Positions 27,645 to 35,555 of a DNA stretch of 64,000 nucleotides are shown piece after piece (the stretch's first letter is position 1; the number at the start of each line of letters is the position of its first letter). The stretch is from Streptomyces fumigatiscleroticus (GTDB taxonomy: Bacteria; Actinomycetota; Actinomycetes; Streptomycetales; Streptomycetaceae). The position numbers were made by a program, and so were the translations under genes. The DNA is taken from contig NZ_BMQF01000004.1 of assembly GCF_014647975.1 (NCBI RefSeq), forward strand, positions 434,001 through 498,000, written 5' to 3'. The notes beneath the pieces are model-generated. The model was not told the DNA's origin and did not search any database. It saw nothing but the letters and a program-made list of their open reading frames with translations.

Positions 27645-28628
27645 GTGGGCACTGTGCACGGACGACAGAGGGTTCTGGTCACCGGGTGGTTCAGCTTCCT
27701 GCACGGGGAGGCGACCGCCGGTGACGTGCTGGCGCTGCGGCGGGTGGAGGAGGTGCTGCGGGAGGCGGGCCTGCCCTACGACGTCGTGTGGAGCCCCGGC
27801 TTCCGGGCCGGCGCGCCGCACTTCGAGGACGTGGATCCGGCGGCGTACACCCATCTGGTCTTCGTGTGCGGCCCGGTGCACGGGCCGCAGGTCGAGGAGG
27901 TGCACCGGCGGTTCGCGCACTGTGTGCGGGTCGCCGTCGGCGTCTCCGTGGTGGACCCCGGTTCCCCGGCCGTCACCGGCTTCGACCGGGTGCTGGCCCG
28001 GGACGGGACCGGTGCGGAGCCGACGCCGGACCTCGCGGCCCGCGCCCCTGAGCCGCCGGCCCGGCCCGTCGTCGGGGTGGTCCTCACCCACGGGCAGCAC
28101 GAGTACGGGCGGCAGCGGCGGCACGAGGAGGTCGCCGCGGCGCTGACGGGCTGGCTGGCGGGCAAGGACTGCGCGCGGCTGGAGCTGGAGACCCGGCTCG
28201 ACGCGCACGACTGGCGGCTGTGCGGCACACCCGCCCAGCTGGAGGCCGTGCTGACCCGGCTGGACCTGGTCGTCACCGACCGGCTGCACGGACTGGTGCT
28301 GGCGCTGCGGGCGGGTACCCCGGCGCTGGCGGTGGACCCCGTGGCGGGCGGCGCGAAGGTGACCGCGCAGGCCCGTGCCTGCGGCTGGCCCGCGCTGGTG
28401 CCGGCCGAACGGCTGACGGAGGAGACCCTGGAACGCTGGTGGGAGTGGTGCCTGGGCGCCGGACGGGAGCGGGCCCGGCGGGCCGGCGCCGGGTTCCGGG
28501 CGGCCGACGCCGCCGCGGACGGCGCGGACGCGCTGGTGGCGGCGCTGGGAGCGCGGCCGGCCGGCCGGAGGGGCGGGCCCGGCGTTTCGGCCGCCGAGCC
28601 GCCGGGGACCCGGCGGGGCAGGAGGTGA
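27645..28628 (+). CDS. Polysaccharide pyruvyl transferase-family protein
   Basis: The 327-residue protein has the two-lobed fold of polysaccharide pyruvyl transferases, which move the enolpyruvyl group from PEP to a sugar to form a ketal. Seen: VLVTGWFSFLHGEATAGDVLA at the N-terminus (20-residue limit observed in part), VFVCGPVHGP, and the hallmark DRLHGLVLALRAGTPALAVD region near residue 215. Start is GTG at 27645; GTG at 27654 is also possible. It ends overlapping a small gene and is convergent with the glycan cluster, so it might modify that glycan, which is inference from location only. Confidence 0.75.
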   Translation: MGTVHGRQRVLVTGWFSFLHGEATAGDVLALRRVEEVLREAGLPYDVVWSPGFRAGAPHFEDVDPAAYTHLVFVCGPVHGPQVEEVHRRFAHCVRVAVGVSVVDPGSPAVTGFDRVLARDGTGAEPTPDLAARAPEPPARPVVGVVLTHGQHEYGRQRRHEEVAAALTGWLAGKDCARLELETRLDAHDWRLCGTPAQLEAVLTRLDLVVTDRLHGLVLALRAGTPALAVDPVAGGAKVTAQARACGWPALVPAERLTEETLERWWEWCLGAGRERARRAGAGFRAADAAADGADALVAALGARPAGRRGGPGVSAAEPPGTRRGRR

Positions 28629-28633
28629 TCGTC

Positions 28634-28831
28634 GTGCCCGAACCCGGCAGCAAGAAGTACGACACCCGGCGGGCCCGGCTCCGCAAGGACGCCGAGGGGT
28701 CCGGGACGTCCGACCAGGACGCAAACCGCGTGGCCAACGAGGAGTTGCAGGAGAACGAGGGGTGGCGCAGCCGCGGTCCGCGGACCGGACGCGGCCGGGG
28801 GCCCAAGGGCGAACGCCCGGGTTCCCACTGA
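28634..28831 (+). CDS. Small charged protein of unknown function
   Basis: The 65-residue hydrophilic product (PEPGSKKYDTRRARLRKDA at the start, ending GRGPKGERPGSH) is rich in Arg, Lys, Glu and Gly and is probably disordered apart from one central helix. GTG at 28634 is chosen because AGGAGG lies eight bases upstream; a GTG at 28625 overlaps the upstream stop but sits on the ribosome site itself. No domain is recognised. Its stop codon lies inside the long terminator stem shared with the glycan cluster. Confidence 0.6.
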   Translation: MPEPGSKKYDTRRARLRKDAEGSGTSDQDANRVANEELQENEGWRSRGPRTGRGRGPKGERPGSH

Positions 28832-28894
28832 CCGGCGGGTCACCCGGTGCGGCCCCACCGACAGCGGGGCCGCACCGGGTGACCCGCCGGTCAG
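28828..28894. terminator. Bidirectional terminator with 29-base perfect stem containing both stop codons
   Basis: Two perfect 29-base arms (28828-28856 and 28866-28894) enclose a nine-base loop. The plus gene's TGA (28829-28831) and the minus gene's stop (28893-28891) lie opposite one another at the base of the stem. It separates the small plus-strand gene from the end of the glycan operon. Confidence 0.85.
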
Positions 28895-29787
28895 CCCGTG
28901 TAGCGGCGGGCCTTGGAGGCGCGCTGGGACGGTTCCAGCAGACGCAGGCGGAACTCCACCTCCGCCGGCAGCACCCGGCGCTCGCGCAGGACCCAGGGCA
29001 GCGCGGCCGTCGCCTCGGCGAAGGCGCGCAGGGAGGCGGTGTCACGGGGGACGGTGCGGGCCAGGTGCAGGGTGCGGCGCAGGGCGGGCCCGGCCGGGCG
29101 GCGCAGCCAGGTGAACCACAGGGTGTTGCGGATGCCGTGCACCCGGCGCAGGGTGGCGTCCCGCAGCACCGACGCCTGGTGGTGGATGGTCAGCTGGTCG
29201 GCGTACATCAGCCACCAGCCGTTGGCCGCCAGATCCGCGGCGAGCAGCTCCTCCTCGCCGCCCAGCCAGAGCCGGGGGTGGAAGCCGCCCGCGGCCCGGA
29301 AGGCGTCGGTGCGCAGCACGGTCGCGGCAGCCAGGAAGGAGCCGAGCGCCGGGCCCGGCATCCAGTCGGGGCCGGGGATGGGCGACTCGCGCAGCTCCTT
29401 GACGATGGGGTCCTCGGTGCCGTCCGGTTCGACGACGATACGGGCCGTGACGGTGCCGAGCGCCGGATGGCTGTCCAGCAGGTCGGCGGCCCCGGCGAGC
29501 GAGCCGGGCGCCCACCAGGAGTCGTCGTCGCAGAAGGCGACGTAGGGCGTGCGGACCTGGCGGATCGCCAGGTTGCGGCCGATCGCGCCGAGGTTGCGGC
29601 CGGGGCGCAGCAGCCGTACCCGCGGGTGGTGCCGGGCGACGGCCGGGGAGGTGCCGTCGGTGGAGCCGTTGTCGACGACGATCACCTGGGGCTTCTCCGG
29701 CAGTTCGGCGAGCCGGGCGAGGGTGCGCAGGAGTTCGTCGCGCCGGTTGTACGTGATGACGACGACGGTCGTACGGGTGTCGGTCAT
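28891..29787 (-). CDS. Glycosyltransferase family 2 (last gene of glycan operon)
   Basis: The 298-residue GT-A enzyme shows TTVVVITYNRRDELLRTL at the start, VIVVDNGSTDG (nucleotide site), and the metal-binding acid cluster in VAFCDDDSWWAPG near residue 92. GGEEELLAADLA near residue 180 is the likely catalytic base region. A C-terminal tail of about 70 residues is basic and has no membrane helix. Its ATG overlaps the upstream gene's stop (ATGA at 29784-29787), so it is translated with it. The two adjacent GT2 proteins share SWWAPG and GGEE.LLA motifs and probably arose by duplication. Confidence 0.88.
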   Translation of the reverse strand: MTDTRTTVVVITYNRRDELLRTLARLAELPEKPQVIVVDNGSTDGTSPAVARHHPRVRLLRPGRNLGAIGRNLAIRQVRTPYVAFCDDDSWWAPGSLAGAADLLDSHPALGTVTARIVVEPDGTEDPIVKELRESPIPGPDWMPGPALGSFLAAATVLRTDAFRAAGGFHPRLWLGGEEELLAADLAANGWWLMYADQLTIHHQASVLRDATLRRVHGIRNTLWFTWLRRPAGPALRRTLHLARTVPRDTASLRAFAEATAALPWVLRERRVLPAEVEFRLRLLEPSQRASKARRYTG

Positions 29788-30698
29788 GCGGACGGTCCGT
29801 CCAGGAGGCGGGCGGCCCGCTCCACGTGCGGCGGCAGGGTCCTGCGTGCGCGCAGGGCGGCGGGCAGCCGGCGCAGCGCCTCGCGCAGCGCGTGCCGGGC
29901 GTCGGGGTCGTGGCGGGCCTCGGCGGCCAGTTCCCGGGTGCGGGCGAGCGCGTACGGCAGGGGGCGGCGCAGCCAGGCGGTGAGGAGGGCGTTGCGGAGC
30001 AGGCGGACCGGGCGGCCGGTGCGGGGGGTGGGGTCGGGGTGGTGGTGGGCGACCACGCCGGGGCAGTGGGTGACGCCCCAGCCGCGGGCGGCCAGGTCGT
30101 AGGCGAGGAGGGTCTCCTCGCCGCCGAAGAACACCAGCTGGTGGAAGCCGCCGGCGTCGAGGTAGGCGCTGCGGCGGACGACGGAGGCGCAGGCCAGGAA
30201 GCCCAGCACCTGCACGCCCGGCAGGTCGGTGGCCGGGCCCAGGGGCGAGCCGGCGAGCACCTCGTTGAGCGGGTCGGGGTCCTCGGCGGGGCCGACGAGG
30301 GTGCGGGCGGAGATCAGGCCGAGCCGGGGGTGCTCGTCGAAGAGCCGGGCCGCGGTGCCCAGCGCGCCGGGCGCCCACCAGGAGTCGTCGTCGGCGAACG
30401 CCACATAGGGGGTGTCCAGTGCGCGGATGCCGTGGGTGCGGGCGAGGGCGCCGCGGTTGAACGGCAGCGCGAGCACCCGTACCTGCGGGAAGTCGCGGGC
30501 GAGCATCGCGCGGGTGTCGTCGGTGGAGGCGTTGTCGGCGACCAGGACGGGGGGCCGTTCCGGCAGGGCCAGCAGTCGGCGCAGGGTCGTGGCGAGGCGG
30601 GCCGAGCGGTTGCGGGTGGCGATGACGACGCCGACGGGGGCGGGGTGCGCGGGGTGCGCGTGCGGTCGTACGGGGGTGGTGGACAGGCCGTGGGTCAT
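29784..30698 (-). CDS. Glycosyltransferase family 2
   Basis: The 304-residue GT-A glycosyltransferase is a paralogue of the downstream GT2: VGVVIATRNRSARLATTL, VLVADNASTDDT, VAFADDDSWWAPGALG and FFGGEETLLAYDLA match it in order. An extra 20 N-terminal residues contain a His/Pro-rich stretch (PHAHPAHPAP). The sugar donor and acceptor are unknown. It overlaps the gene on each side by four bases (29784-29787 and 30695-30698). The longer open frame upstream runs through the GT9 gene and is rejected. Confidence 0.88.
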   Translation of the reverse strand: MTHGLSTTPVRPHAHPAHPAPVGVVIATRNRSARLATTLRRLLALPERPPVLVADNASTDDTRAMLARDFPQVRVLALPFNRGALARTHGIRALDTPYVAFADDDSWWAPGALGTAARLFDEHPRLGLISARTLVGPAEDPDPLNEVLAGSPLGPATDLPGVQVLGFLACASVVRRSAYLDAGGFHQLVFFGGEETLLAYDLAARGWGVTHCPGVVAHHHPDPTPRTGRPVRLLRNALLTAWLRRPLPYALARTRELAAEARHDPDARHALREALRRLPAALRARRTLPPHVERAARLLDGPSA

Positions 30699-32341
30699 GG
30701 CTGCCTCGTCAGGCGGTCGGGGGACGGATGGGTCCGGGGGGCGGGGGTGCCGGGGAGGCCGTCCAGCGCGGCCAGCACCTCGTCGGTGGTGATGCGCAGC
30801 AGGGCCGGGTCGGGGCGGTGGCCGTGCGGGTCGCCGTCCGGGCCCGGGTGCCACAGGGCGCGGTGGCGCGGGTGCGCGGGCGGGCCCCAACGGCTGGGCG
30901 GGACGGGGCCGAAGAGGGTGACGGAAGGGGTGGCGTGGGCGACGGCCAGGTGGGCGATGCCGGTGTCGCCGCTGACCACGGCGCGGGCGCCGGCCACCAG
31001 GGCGGCCAGCCGGTCGTACGGCAGACCGCCGCCGAACACGTCCGTGTCGGGCAGACCGGCCTGCCGGGCGAGCCGGGCCACCAGGTCGCCCTCGTCCGCT
31101 CCCCCGGTGACGACGACGCGGTGGCCGTCCTCGCGCAGGGTGCGGGCGACGGTGGCGTACCGCTCGACGGGCCAGCAGCGGGAGGGCGCCCCCGCGCCGG
31201 GGTGCAGCACGACGGCGCCGGGGGCGGGGGACGGTCCGGGCGGGCGCGGCAGCAGCAGGTCGGCGGGGTCGGCGTCGACGCCGTAGGAGGTGAGCAGCCG
31301 GCACCAGCGGTCGCGTTCGTGCTCCTCGGCGTACCAGGGCGGGCCGTCGACCTCCGGGGTCTCCGGGTGGGCGAACGCGAACAGCTCCAGCGGGCGCAGT
31401 CTTGTCAGCAGGCGGTGGCTGGGCGGGCCGTTGCCGTGCAGGTCGACGGCGAGGTCGGGGGGCGGGCCGGTCCAGTCCAGGGTGCGGGGGACGGCGCGGC
31501 CGGGGGCGGAGGCGGGCAGCAGCCGGTCGACGGCGCCCGTCGCGGCCACGACCGGCGCGAGTGCGGCGGGCGTCGCCAGCACCAGCTCGTGCCCGGGGAA
31601 GCCGCGCCGCAGCGCGCGCAGCGCGGGGACGCCGGCGAGCAGGTCGCCGAGCCCGAGGGCGCGCAGCACGAGCAGCCGGGGACGGTCCGGACGGCCGCCC
31701 CCCGCGAGAACACTCGGCGCACTCCGGCCGGGCTGCCCCCCGCCACCCCCCGGACCACCCGCCAGGCCCGCACCGCCCCGGCCGCCACCGCCTCGATGCT
31801 GCGCACGGGGGAGCGAAAGGGCGGTCACGACGCCCGCACACACCGGCACGGCACTCCGGCCGCCACCGCCTCGATGCTGCGCACGGGGGAGCGAAAGGGC
31901 GGTCACGACGCCCGCACACACCGGCACGGCACTCCGGCCGCCACCGCCTCGATGCTGCGCACGGGGGAGCGAAAGGGCGGTCACGACGCCCGCACACACC
32001 GGCACGGCACTCCGGCCACCGTCCGCACCCGGACCACGCAACGGGTCCCGGCCCGCATCGGCCCGGCCGGCCGCGGTCACCGGCACAACACCCCGGCCAC
32101 CGTCCGCACCCGGACCACGCAACGGGTCCCGGCCCACGCGGTCGCCGCCGGAAACCGGAGCGTGCCACGCCACCGGCGCGGCAGCCCGGCCGCTCGCGGA
32201 CACCGGCGCGGCAGCCCGGCCGTCGGCAGCCCGGCCGGCCGCGGTCACCGGCGCGGGGCCGCGTCCGCCGTCCGTGGCCGGAGCGGGCGGTGGCTTCCGG
32301 TTCGCGCTGTCGGGGCCGGAGGGCGGGGCGTTCCGGGTCAT
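30695..32341 (-). CDS. Glycosyltransferase family 9 (heptosyltransferase-like) with ~220-residue repeat-rich N-terminal extension
   Basis: Residues about 220-548 form a GT9 core like ADP-heptose:glycan heptosyltransferases: LLVLRALGLGDLLAGVPALR, VVLHPGAGAPSRCWP, and VSGDTGIAHLAVAHATPSV with the nucleotide-binding Asp and His. The first 220 residues are unlike any GT9: Ala/Gly/Pro/Arg-rich with three identical 26-residue units (core SAVPVCAGVVTALSLPRAQH, 31778-32017) and a preceding 27-residue repeat. The ATG at 32341 overlaps the hldE stop as ATGA, the rule in this operon, and no start with a ribosome site is seen nearer the core. An unannotated internal GTG start would remove the extension. 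Confidence 0.8.
   Translation of the reverse strand: MTRNAPPSGPDSANRKPPPAPATDGGRGPAPVTAAGRAADGRAAAPVSASGRAAAPVAWHAPVSGGDRVGRDPLRGPGADGGRGVVPVTAAGRADAGRDPLRGPGADGGRSAVPVCAGVVTALSLPRAQHRGGGGRSAVPVCAGVVTALSLPRAQHRGGGGRSAVPVCAGVVTALSLPRAQHRGGGGRGGAGLAGGPGGGGGQPGRSAPSVLAGGGRPDRPRLLVLRALGLGDLLAGVPALRALRRGFPGHELVLATPAALAPVVAATGAVDRLLPASAPGRAVPRTLDWTGPPPDLAVDLHGNGPPSHRLLTRLRPLELFAFAHPETPEVDGPPWYAEEHERDRWCRLLTSYGVDADPADLLLPRPPGPSPAPGAVVLHPGAGAPSRCWPVERYATVARTLREDGHRVVVTGGADEGDLVARLARQAGLPDTDVFGGGLPYDRLAALVAGARAVVSGDTGIAHLAVAHATPSVTLFGPVPPSRWGPPAHPRHRALWHPGPDGDPHGHRPDPALLRITTDEVLAALDGLPGTPAPRTHPSPDRLTRQP
31778..32017. repeat. Three tandem 78-base repeats inside the GT9 gene
   Basis: Three essentially identical 78-base units start near 31778, 31856 and 31934, with a six-base remainder. 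Since 78 is 26 codons, the frame is kept and the protein gains three identical units. Near-identity at third codon positions points to recent duplication. Confidence 0.9.
32012..32135. repeat. Two 81-base-spaced direct repeats in the GT9 extension
   Basis: A stretch of about 43 bases beginning CCGGCCACCGTCCGCACC occurs at 32012 and again at 32093. The 81-base period equals 27 codons and keeps the reading frame. The array abuts the 78-base repeats. Confidence 0.8.
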
Positions 32342-33705
32342 CGGGCGCCCTCCGCGGCGCGTTCCAGGAGCGCCGTCGAGGAGCGGCCGTCCAGATAGGG
32401 CAGGAGGACCGCCTGGCCGCCCCACTCCTGGAGCAGCGCGGCCTCGGGGAGGTCGGCGCCGGCGTAGTCGCCGCCCTTGACCCAGACATCGGGGCGCAGG
32501 TCGGCCAGGAGCCGTTCGGGGGTGTCCTCGTCGAAGACGGCGACGGCGTCGACGCAGGCCAGCGCGCGCAGTACGCGGACGCGGTCGGCGAGCGGGTTGA
32601 CCGGGCGGCCGTCGCCCTTGCGACGGCTGACGGAGGCGTCGGAGTTGACGCACACCACCAGGCAGTCGCCGAGCCGCCGCGCGGCCTGGAGCAGCCCGAC
32701 GTGCCCGGCGTGCAGCAGGTCGAAGCAGCCGCCCGCGGCGACGACGGTGCCGTGCGCGGCGCGGACCCGGGCGGCCAGGGCGTGCGGGTCGTCGGCGTCG
32801 GGCGGCGGTGCGGCGGTCCGGGAGTCCGTACGGGGCACGGCCGCCGCGCCGCCCGCGGCGACGAACGCGGTCGCCGCGCCGACGGCGCCCTCGACGGCCT
32901 CCCCCACCAGCGCGCCGTCGGCGAGCAGCCCGGCGGCCGTGGCCGCGAACCGGTCGCCGGCGCCGCAGGAGTCGCCGTGGTGGGCGGCGGGCGCGGGGAC
33001 GAGCAGCGGGTGCTCGCCGTAGGAGAGCAGCGCGCCGCGCGCGCCGAGGGTGACCGCGACCGCGGCGGCCCGCCAGTCGCGGACCAGGGCGGCGGCGCTG
33101 TCCGCGGCGGCCCGCAGGCCGCGCCCGGCCGCGCCGTCCCGCGGGGCGAAGCCGTACGCCTCCTTCTCGGCGGGTGTGACCAGCCGGGTGCCCGGCACCG
33201 GCGGGCCGCCGCGCGGATGCGGGTCCCAGACCAGCGGCGGGCGGTCGGCCAGCGCCTCCCGCAGGGCGTCGGCGGCGCCGCGGCCGTAGTCGGAGACGAG
33301 GACGGCCGGTGCGGCGCGCAGCACCGCGCGGGCCTCCTCGGTCGCCGCGCGGGTCCGGCCGCCGCCGCGGTCCAGGCGGACGACGGGGCGGTCCTGCGCC
33401 ACGACGCGGGTCTTCTCGGGCAGCTCCCCGGTCAGCGGCAGCGGCACGAGCGTCAGCCACGGTTCGAGCATCCGCCGCAGTTCGCGGCTGGCGGGGTCGT
33501 CGCCCACCCCGGTGATCAGCGTGACGTCGCGGCCGTCGCGGGCGGCGAGATACGCGGCGAGGGCGGCACCGCCGGGCCGGACCCGCTCCGCGCACCCGGA
33601 GACGACGGGCACGGGCGCGTCGGGGGCGAGCCGGTCGGCGCTGCCGTTCAGATCGCGGTCGAGCAGGGCGTCACCGACCACGACCAGCGGGGTCCTGTCA
33701 GCCAT
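32338..33705 (-). CDS. hldE: Bifunctional heptose 7-phosphate kinase / heptose 1-phosphate adenylyltransferase
   Basis: The 455-residue protein fuses a PfkB-type kinase (about residues 1-300: GDALLDRDLNG, RPGGAALAAYLA, and GDSCGAGDRFAATA with the catalytic Asp) to a nucleotidyltransferase (about 315-455: GGCFDLLHAGHVGLL, then WVKGGDYAGADLPE). Known HldE makes heptose 1,7-bisphosphate, then ADP-D-glycero-beta-D-manno-heptose after GmhB acts. ATG at 33705 is preferred: GGGAGG lies 11 bases upstream, whereas GTG at 33717 overlaps that site. Both halves look active. It overlaps gmhA by eight bases and GT9 by four. Confidence 0.92.
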   Translation of the reverse strand: MADRTPLVVVGDALLDRDLNGSADRLAPDAPVPVVSGCAERVRPGGAALAAYLAARDGRDVTLITGVGDDPASRELRRMLEPWLTLVPLPLTGELPEKTRVVAQDRPVVRLDRGGGRTRAATEEARAVLRAAPAVLVSDYGRGAADALREALADRPPLVWDPHPRGGPPVPGTRLVTPAEKEAYGFAPRDGAAGRGLRAAADSAAALVRDWRAAAVAVTLGARGALLSYGEHPLLVPAPAAHHGDSCGAGDRFAATAAGLLADGALVGEAVEGAVGAATAFVAAGGAAAVPRTDSRTAAPPPDADDPHALAARVRAAHGTVVAAGGCFDLLHAGHVGLLQAARRLGDCLVVCVNSDASVSRRKGDGRPVNPLADRVRVLRALACVDAVAVFDEDTPERLLADLRPDVWVKGGDYAGADLPEAALLQEWGGQAVLLPYLDGRSSTALLERAAEGAR

Positions 33706-34336
33706 GCGAACGGTCACCTCCCGGCCGGCCGCGGCCCCGCGTGTCGGCCCCTTGCCCGGGCACCCCGCGTTCCACGGCCGCGTCGAAGGCCGCGCACATC
33801 ATGTGCACCGCGACCAGGTGGAGTTCCTGGACGGTGGCCGTGGTGGCGGCCTCGACGCACACGGCCTCGTCGCTGCCCGCCATCAGCGGGTTGGGCTCGC
33901 ACCCGGTGAGCGCCCACACGTGCATGCCGATCGCCCGCGCCGCGTCGGCGGCGGACAGCAGGTTGGCGCTGGCGCCGCTGGTGGACAGCAGCATCAGCAC
34001 GTCGCCGGCGCGGCCGTGGGCGCGCACCTGGCGGGCGAACACCTCGTCCACGCCGTAGTCGTTGGCGATGGCGGTGGTGCTGGAGGTGTCGGCGTGCAGG
34101 GCGATCGCGGAGAACGGCGGCCGGTCGGTGCGGTAGCGGCCGACCAGCTCGGCGGTGAGGTGCTGGGCCTGGGCGGCGCTGCCGCCGTTGCCCGCGGCGA
34201 GCAGCCGTCCCCCGCCGCAGAGCACGGCGGCCAGTCGCTCGCCCCAGCTCTCCAGGGCGTGCGCGGAGGCGCGGAACGCGCCCAGCGCGTCCTGGAGTTC
34301 GTCGCAGTGCCCGGCCACGGGCGGATGTACGGTCAT
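33698..34336 (-). CDS. gmhA: Sedoheptulose 7-phosphate isomerase
   Basis: The 212-residue SIS-domain enzyme converts sedoheptulose 7-phosphate to D-glycero-D-manno-heptose 7-phosphate, the first step to ADP-heptose. Seen: AAGNGGSAAQAQHLTAELVG with the zinc-type His and Glu, LLSTSGASANLLSAA (phosphate site), and ATVQELHLVAVHMM with the second His pair. The last 20 residues (GADTRGRGRPGG) are disordered and extend beyond the family end. It lies one base after the upstream GT4 gene and overlaps hldE. Confidence 0.92.
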   Translation of the reverse strand: MTVHPPVAGHCDELQDALGAFRASAHALESWGERLAAVLCGGGRLLAAGNGGSAAQAQHLTAELVGRYRTDRPPFSAIALHADTSSTTAIANDYGVDEVFARQVRAHGRAGDVLMLLSTSGASANLLSAADAARAIGMHVWALTGCEPNPLMAGSDEAVCVEAATTATVQELHLVAVHMMCAAFDAAVERGVPGQGADTRGRGRPGGDRSHG

Positions 34337-34337
34337 G

Positions 34338-35555
34338 TCAGGCCACCTCCTCGGGCAGTTCATGTCCGGCCAGTACCAGGCGGTAGACCTGTTCGGCGCC
34401 GTCCGCGACGCGCCGCCAGGTGTAGTGGGTCAGGACCCGTTCGCGGCCGGCCGCGCCGTAGCGGCGGCGCATCCGGTCGTCGGCGAGGAGTTCGCGGGCG
34501 GCGGCCGCGATCGCCGCGGGGTCCTGCGGCGGCACGAGCCGTCCGGTGGTCCCGTCGGCGACGGAGTCGCGGTGGCCGCCGACGTCGGTGGCGAGGACGG
34601 GGACGCCGCACGCCATCGCCTCCAGCGGCACGATGCCGAACGGCTCGTAGGAGGGGGTGCACAGCACGAGGTCGGCGCTGCGGATCAGGCCGGGCATGTC
34701 GGCGGGGTCGACGGCGCCGAGCAGCCGCACCCGGTCGGCGACGCCGGCACGTTCGGCGAGCCGGTGCAGCCGCCGGGCCTCGGGGTCGTCGTCGACCCGG
34801 TCGGCGGGCGGCCCGCCGGCGATGAGGAGTTCGGTGCCGGGGATGTCGGCCAGCGCCCGGACGGCCTGGTCGTACCCCTTGCGGGGGACGAGCCGGCCGC
34901 AGGCCAGCAGCCGGTGCGGCAGCGTGCGGCCGGGGGCCCGGCCGTGGTGGGCGCCGGGGTGGAAGTGGCGGACGTCCACGCCGCACGGGACGACGGAGAC
35001 CTGCCGGGGCGGCACGCCCATGTCGGAGAGTTCCAGCACCTCGTCGGTGCAGGTGGCCAGGACCCGCGCGCAGCTGCGGCCGAGCTGCCGCTCGATGCCG
35101 ATGCGCTCGTGCGGGCTGGTGTCCCGTATGCCCTGGTGGCGCCGCTTGACGGTGCCCAGGGCGTGGAAGGTCTGGATGACGGGGATGCCGTGCGGGCGGG
35201 CGCCGAGCTGGGAGGCCATGCCGGACATCCAGAAGTGGGCGTGCACCACGTCGGGCCGCTCGCGGCGCCAGGTGCGCGCCAGATGGGCGCCGAAGGCCGG
35301 CATGTGGGGGAACAGGCCGTCCTTGGGCACGGTGCCGGGCGGCCCGGCCGGTACGTGCTCGACCACGGCGCCGCCCGGCAGCGGCACCCGGTCGGGCAGG
35401 TCGGCGGTGTCACGGCGGGTGTAGACCGTGACGTCGTGGCCGCGGCGGGCCAGTTCCTCGGTGAGGCGGGCGACGTAGACGTTCTGTCCGCCGGCGTCGA
35501 CGCCGCCGAGCGCGGCGAGCGGGCTCGCGTGCTCGGACACCATGGCGATCCTCAT
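34338..35555 (-). CDS. Glycosyltransferase family 4
   Basis: The 405-residue GT-B retaining glycosyltransferase has GGVDAGGQNVYVARLTEEL at residues about 17-35 (as in MshA and sucrose synthase relatives), VVHAHFWMSG, CGRLVPRKGYDQAVRA (donor domain), and the E-x7-E motif in PSYEPFGIVPLEAMACG. The donor is a nucleotide sugar of unknown kind. GGAGGTGA, an ideal ribosome site, lies inside the end of the upstream gene, and the genes overlap as ATGA at 35552-35555. Confidence 0.9.
   Translation of the reverse strand: MRIAMVSEHASPLAALGGVDAGGQNVYVARLTEELARRGHDVTVYTRRDTADLPDRVPLPGGAVVEHVPAGPPGTVPKDGLFPHMPAFGAHLARTWRRERPDVVHAHFWMSGMASQLGARPHGIPVIQTFHALGTVKRRHQGIRDTSPHERIGIERQLGRSCARVLATCTDEVLELSDMGVPPRQVSVVPCGVDVRHFHPGAHHGRAPGRTLPHRLLACGRLVPRKGYDQAVRALADIPGTELLIAGGPPADRVDDDPEARRLHRLAERAGVADRVRLLGAVDPADMPGLIRSADLVLCTPSYEPFGIVPLEAMACGVPVLATDVGGHRDSVADGTTGRLVPPQDPAAIAAAARELLADDRMRRRYGAAGRERVLTHYTWRRVADGAEQVYRLVLAGHELPEEVA

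Noticed and set aside
31402..33909. Long plus-strand frame opposite the GT9/hldE genes
   Set aside because: It is Arg/Pro/Gly-rich with no domain and lies antisense to intact hldE and GT9; it is the usual mirror frame in very high-GC DNA.
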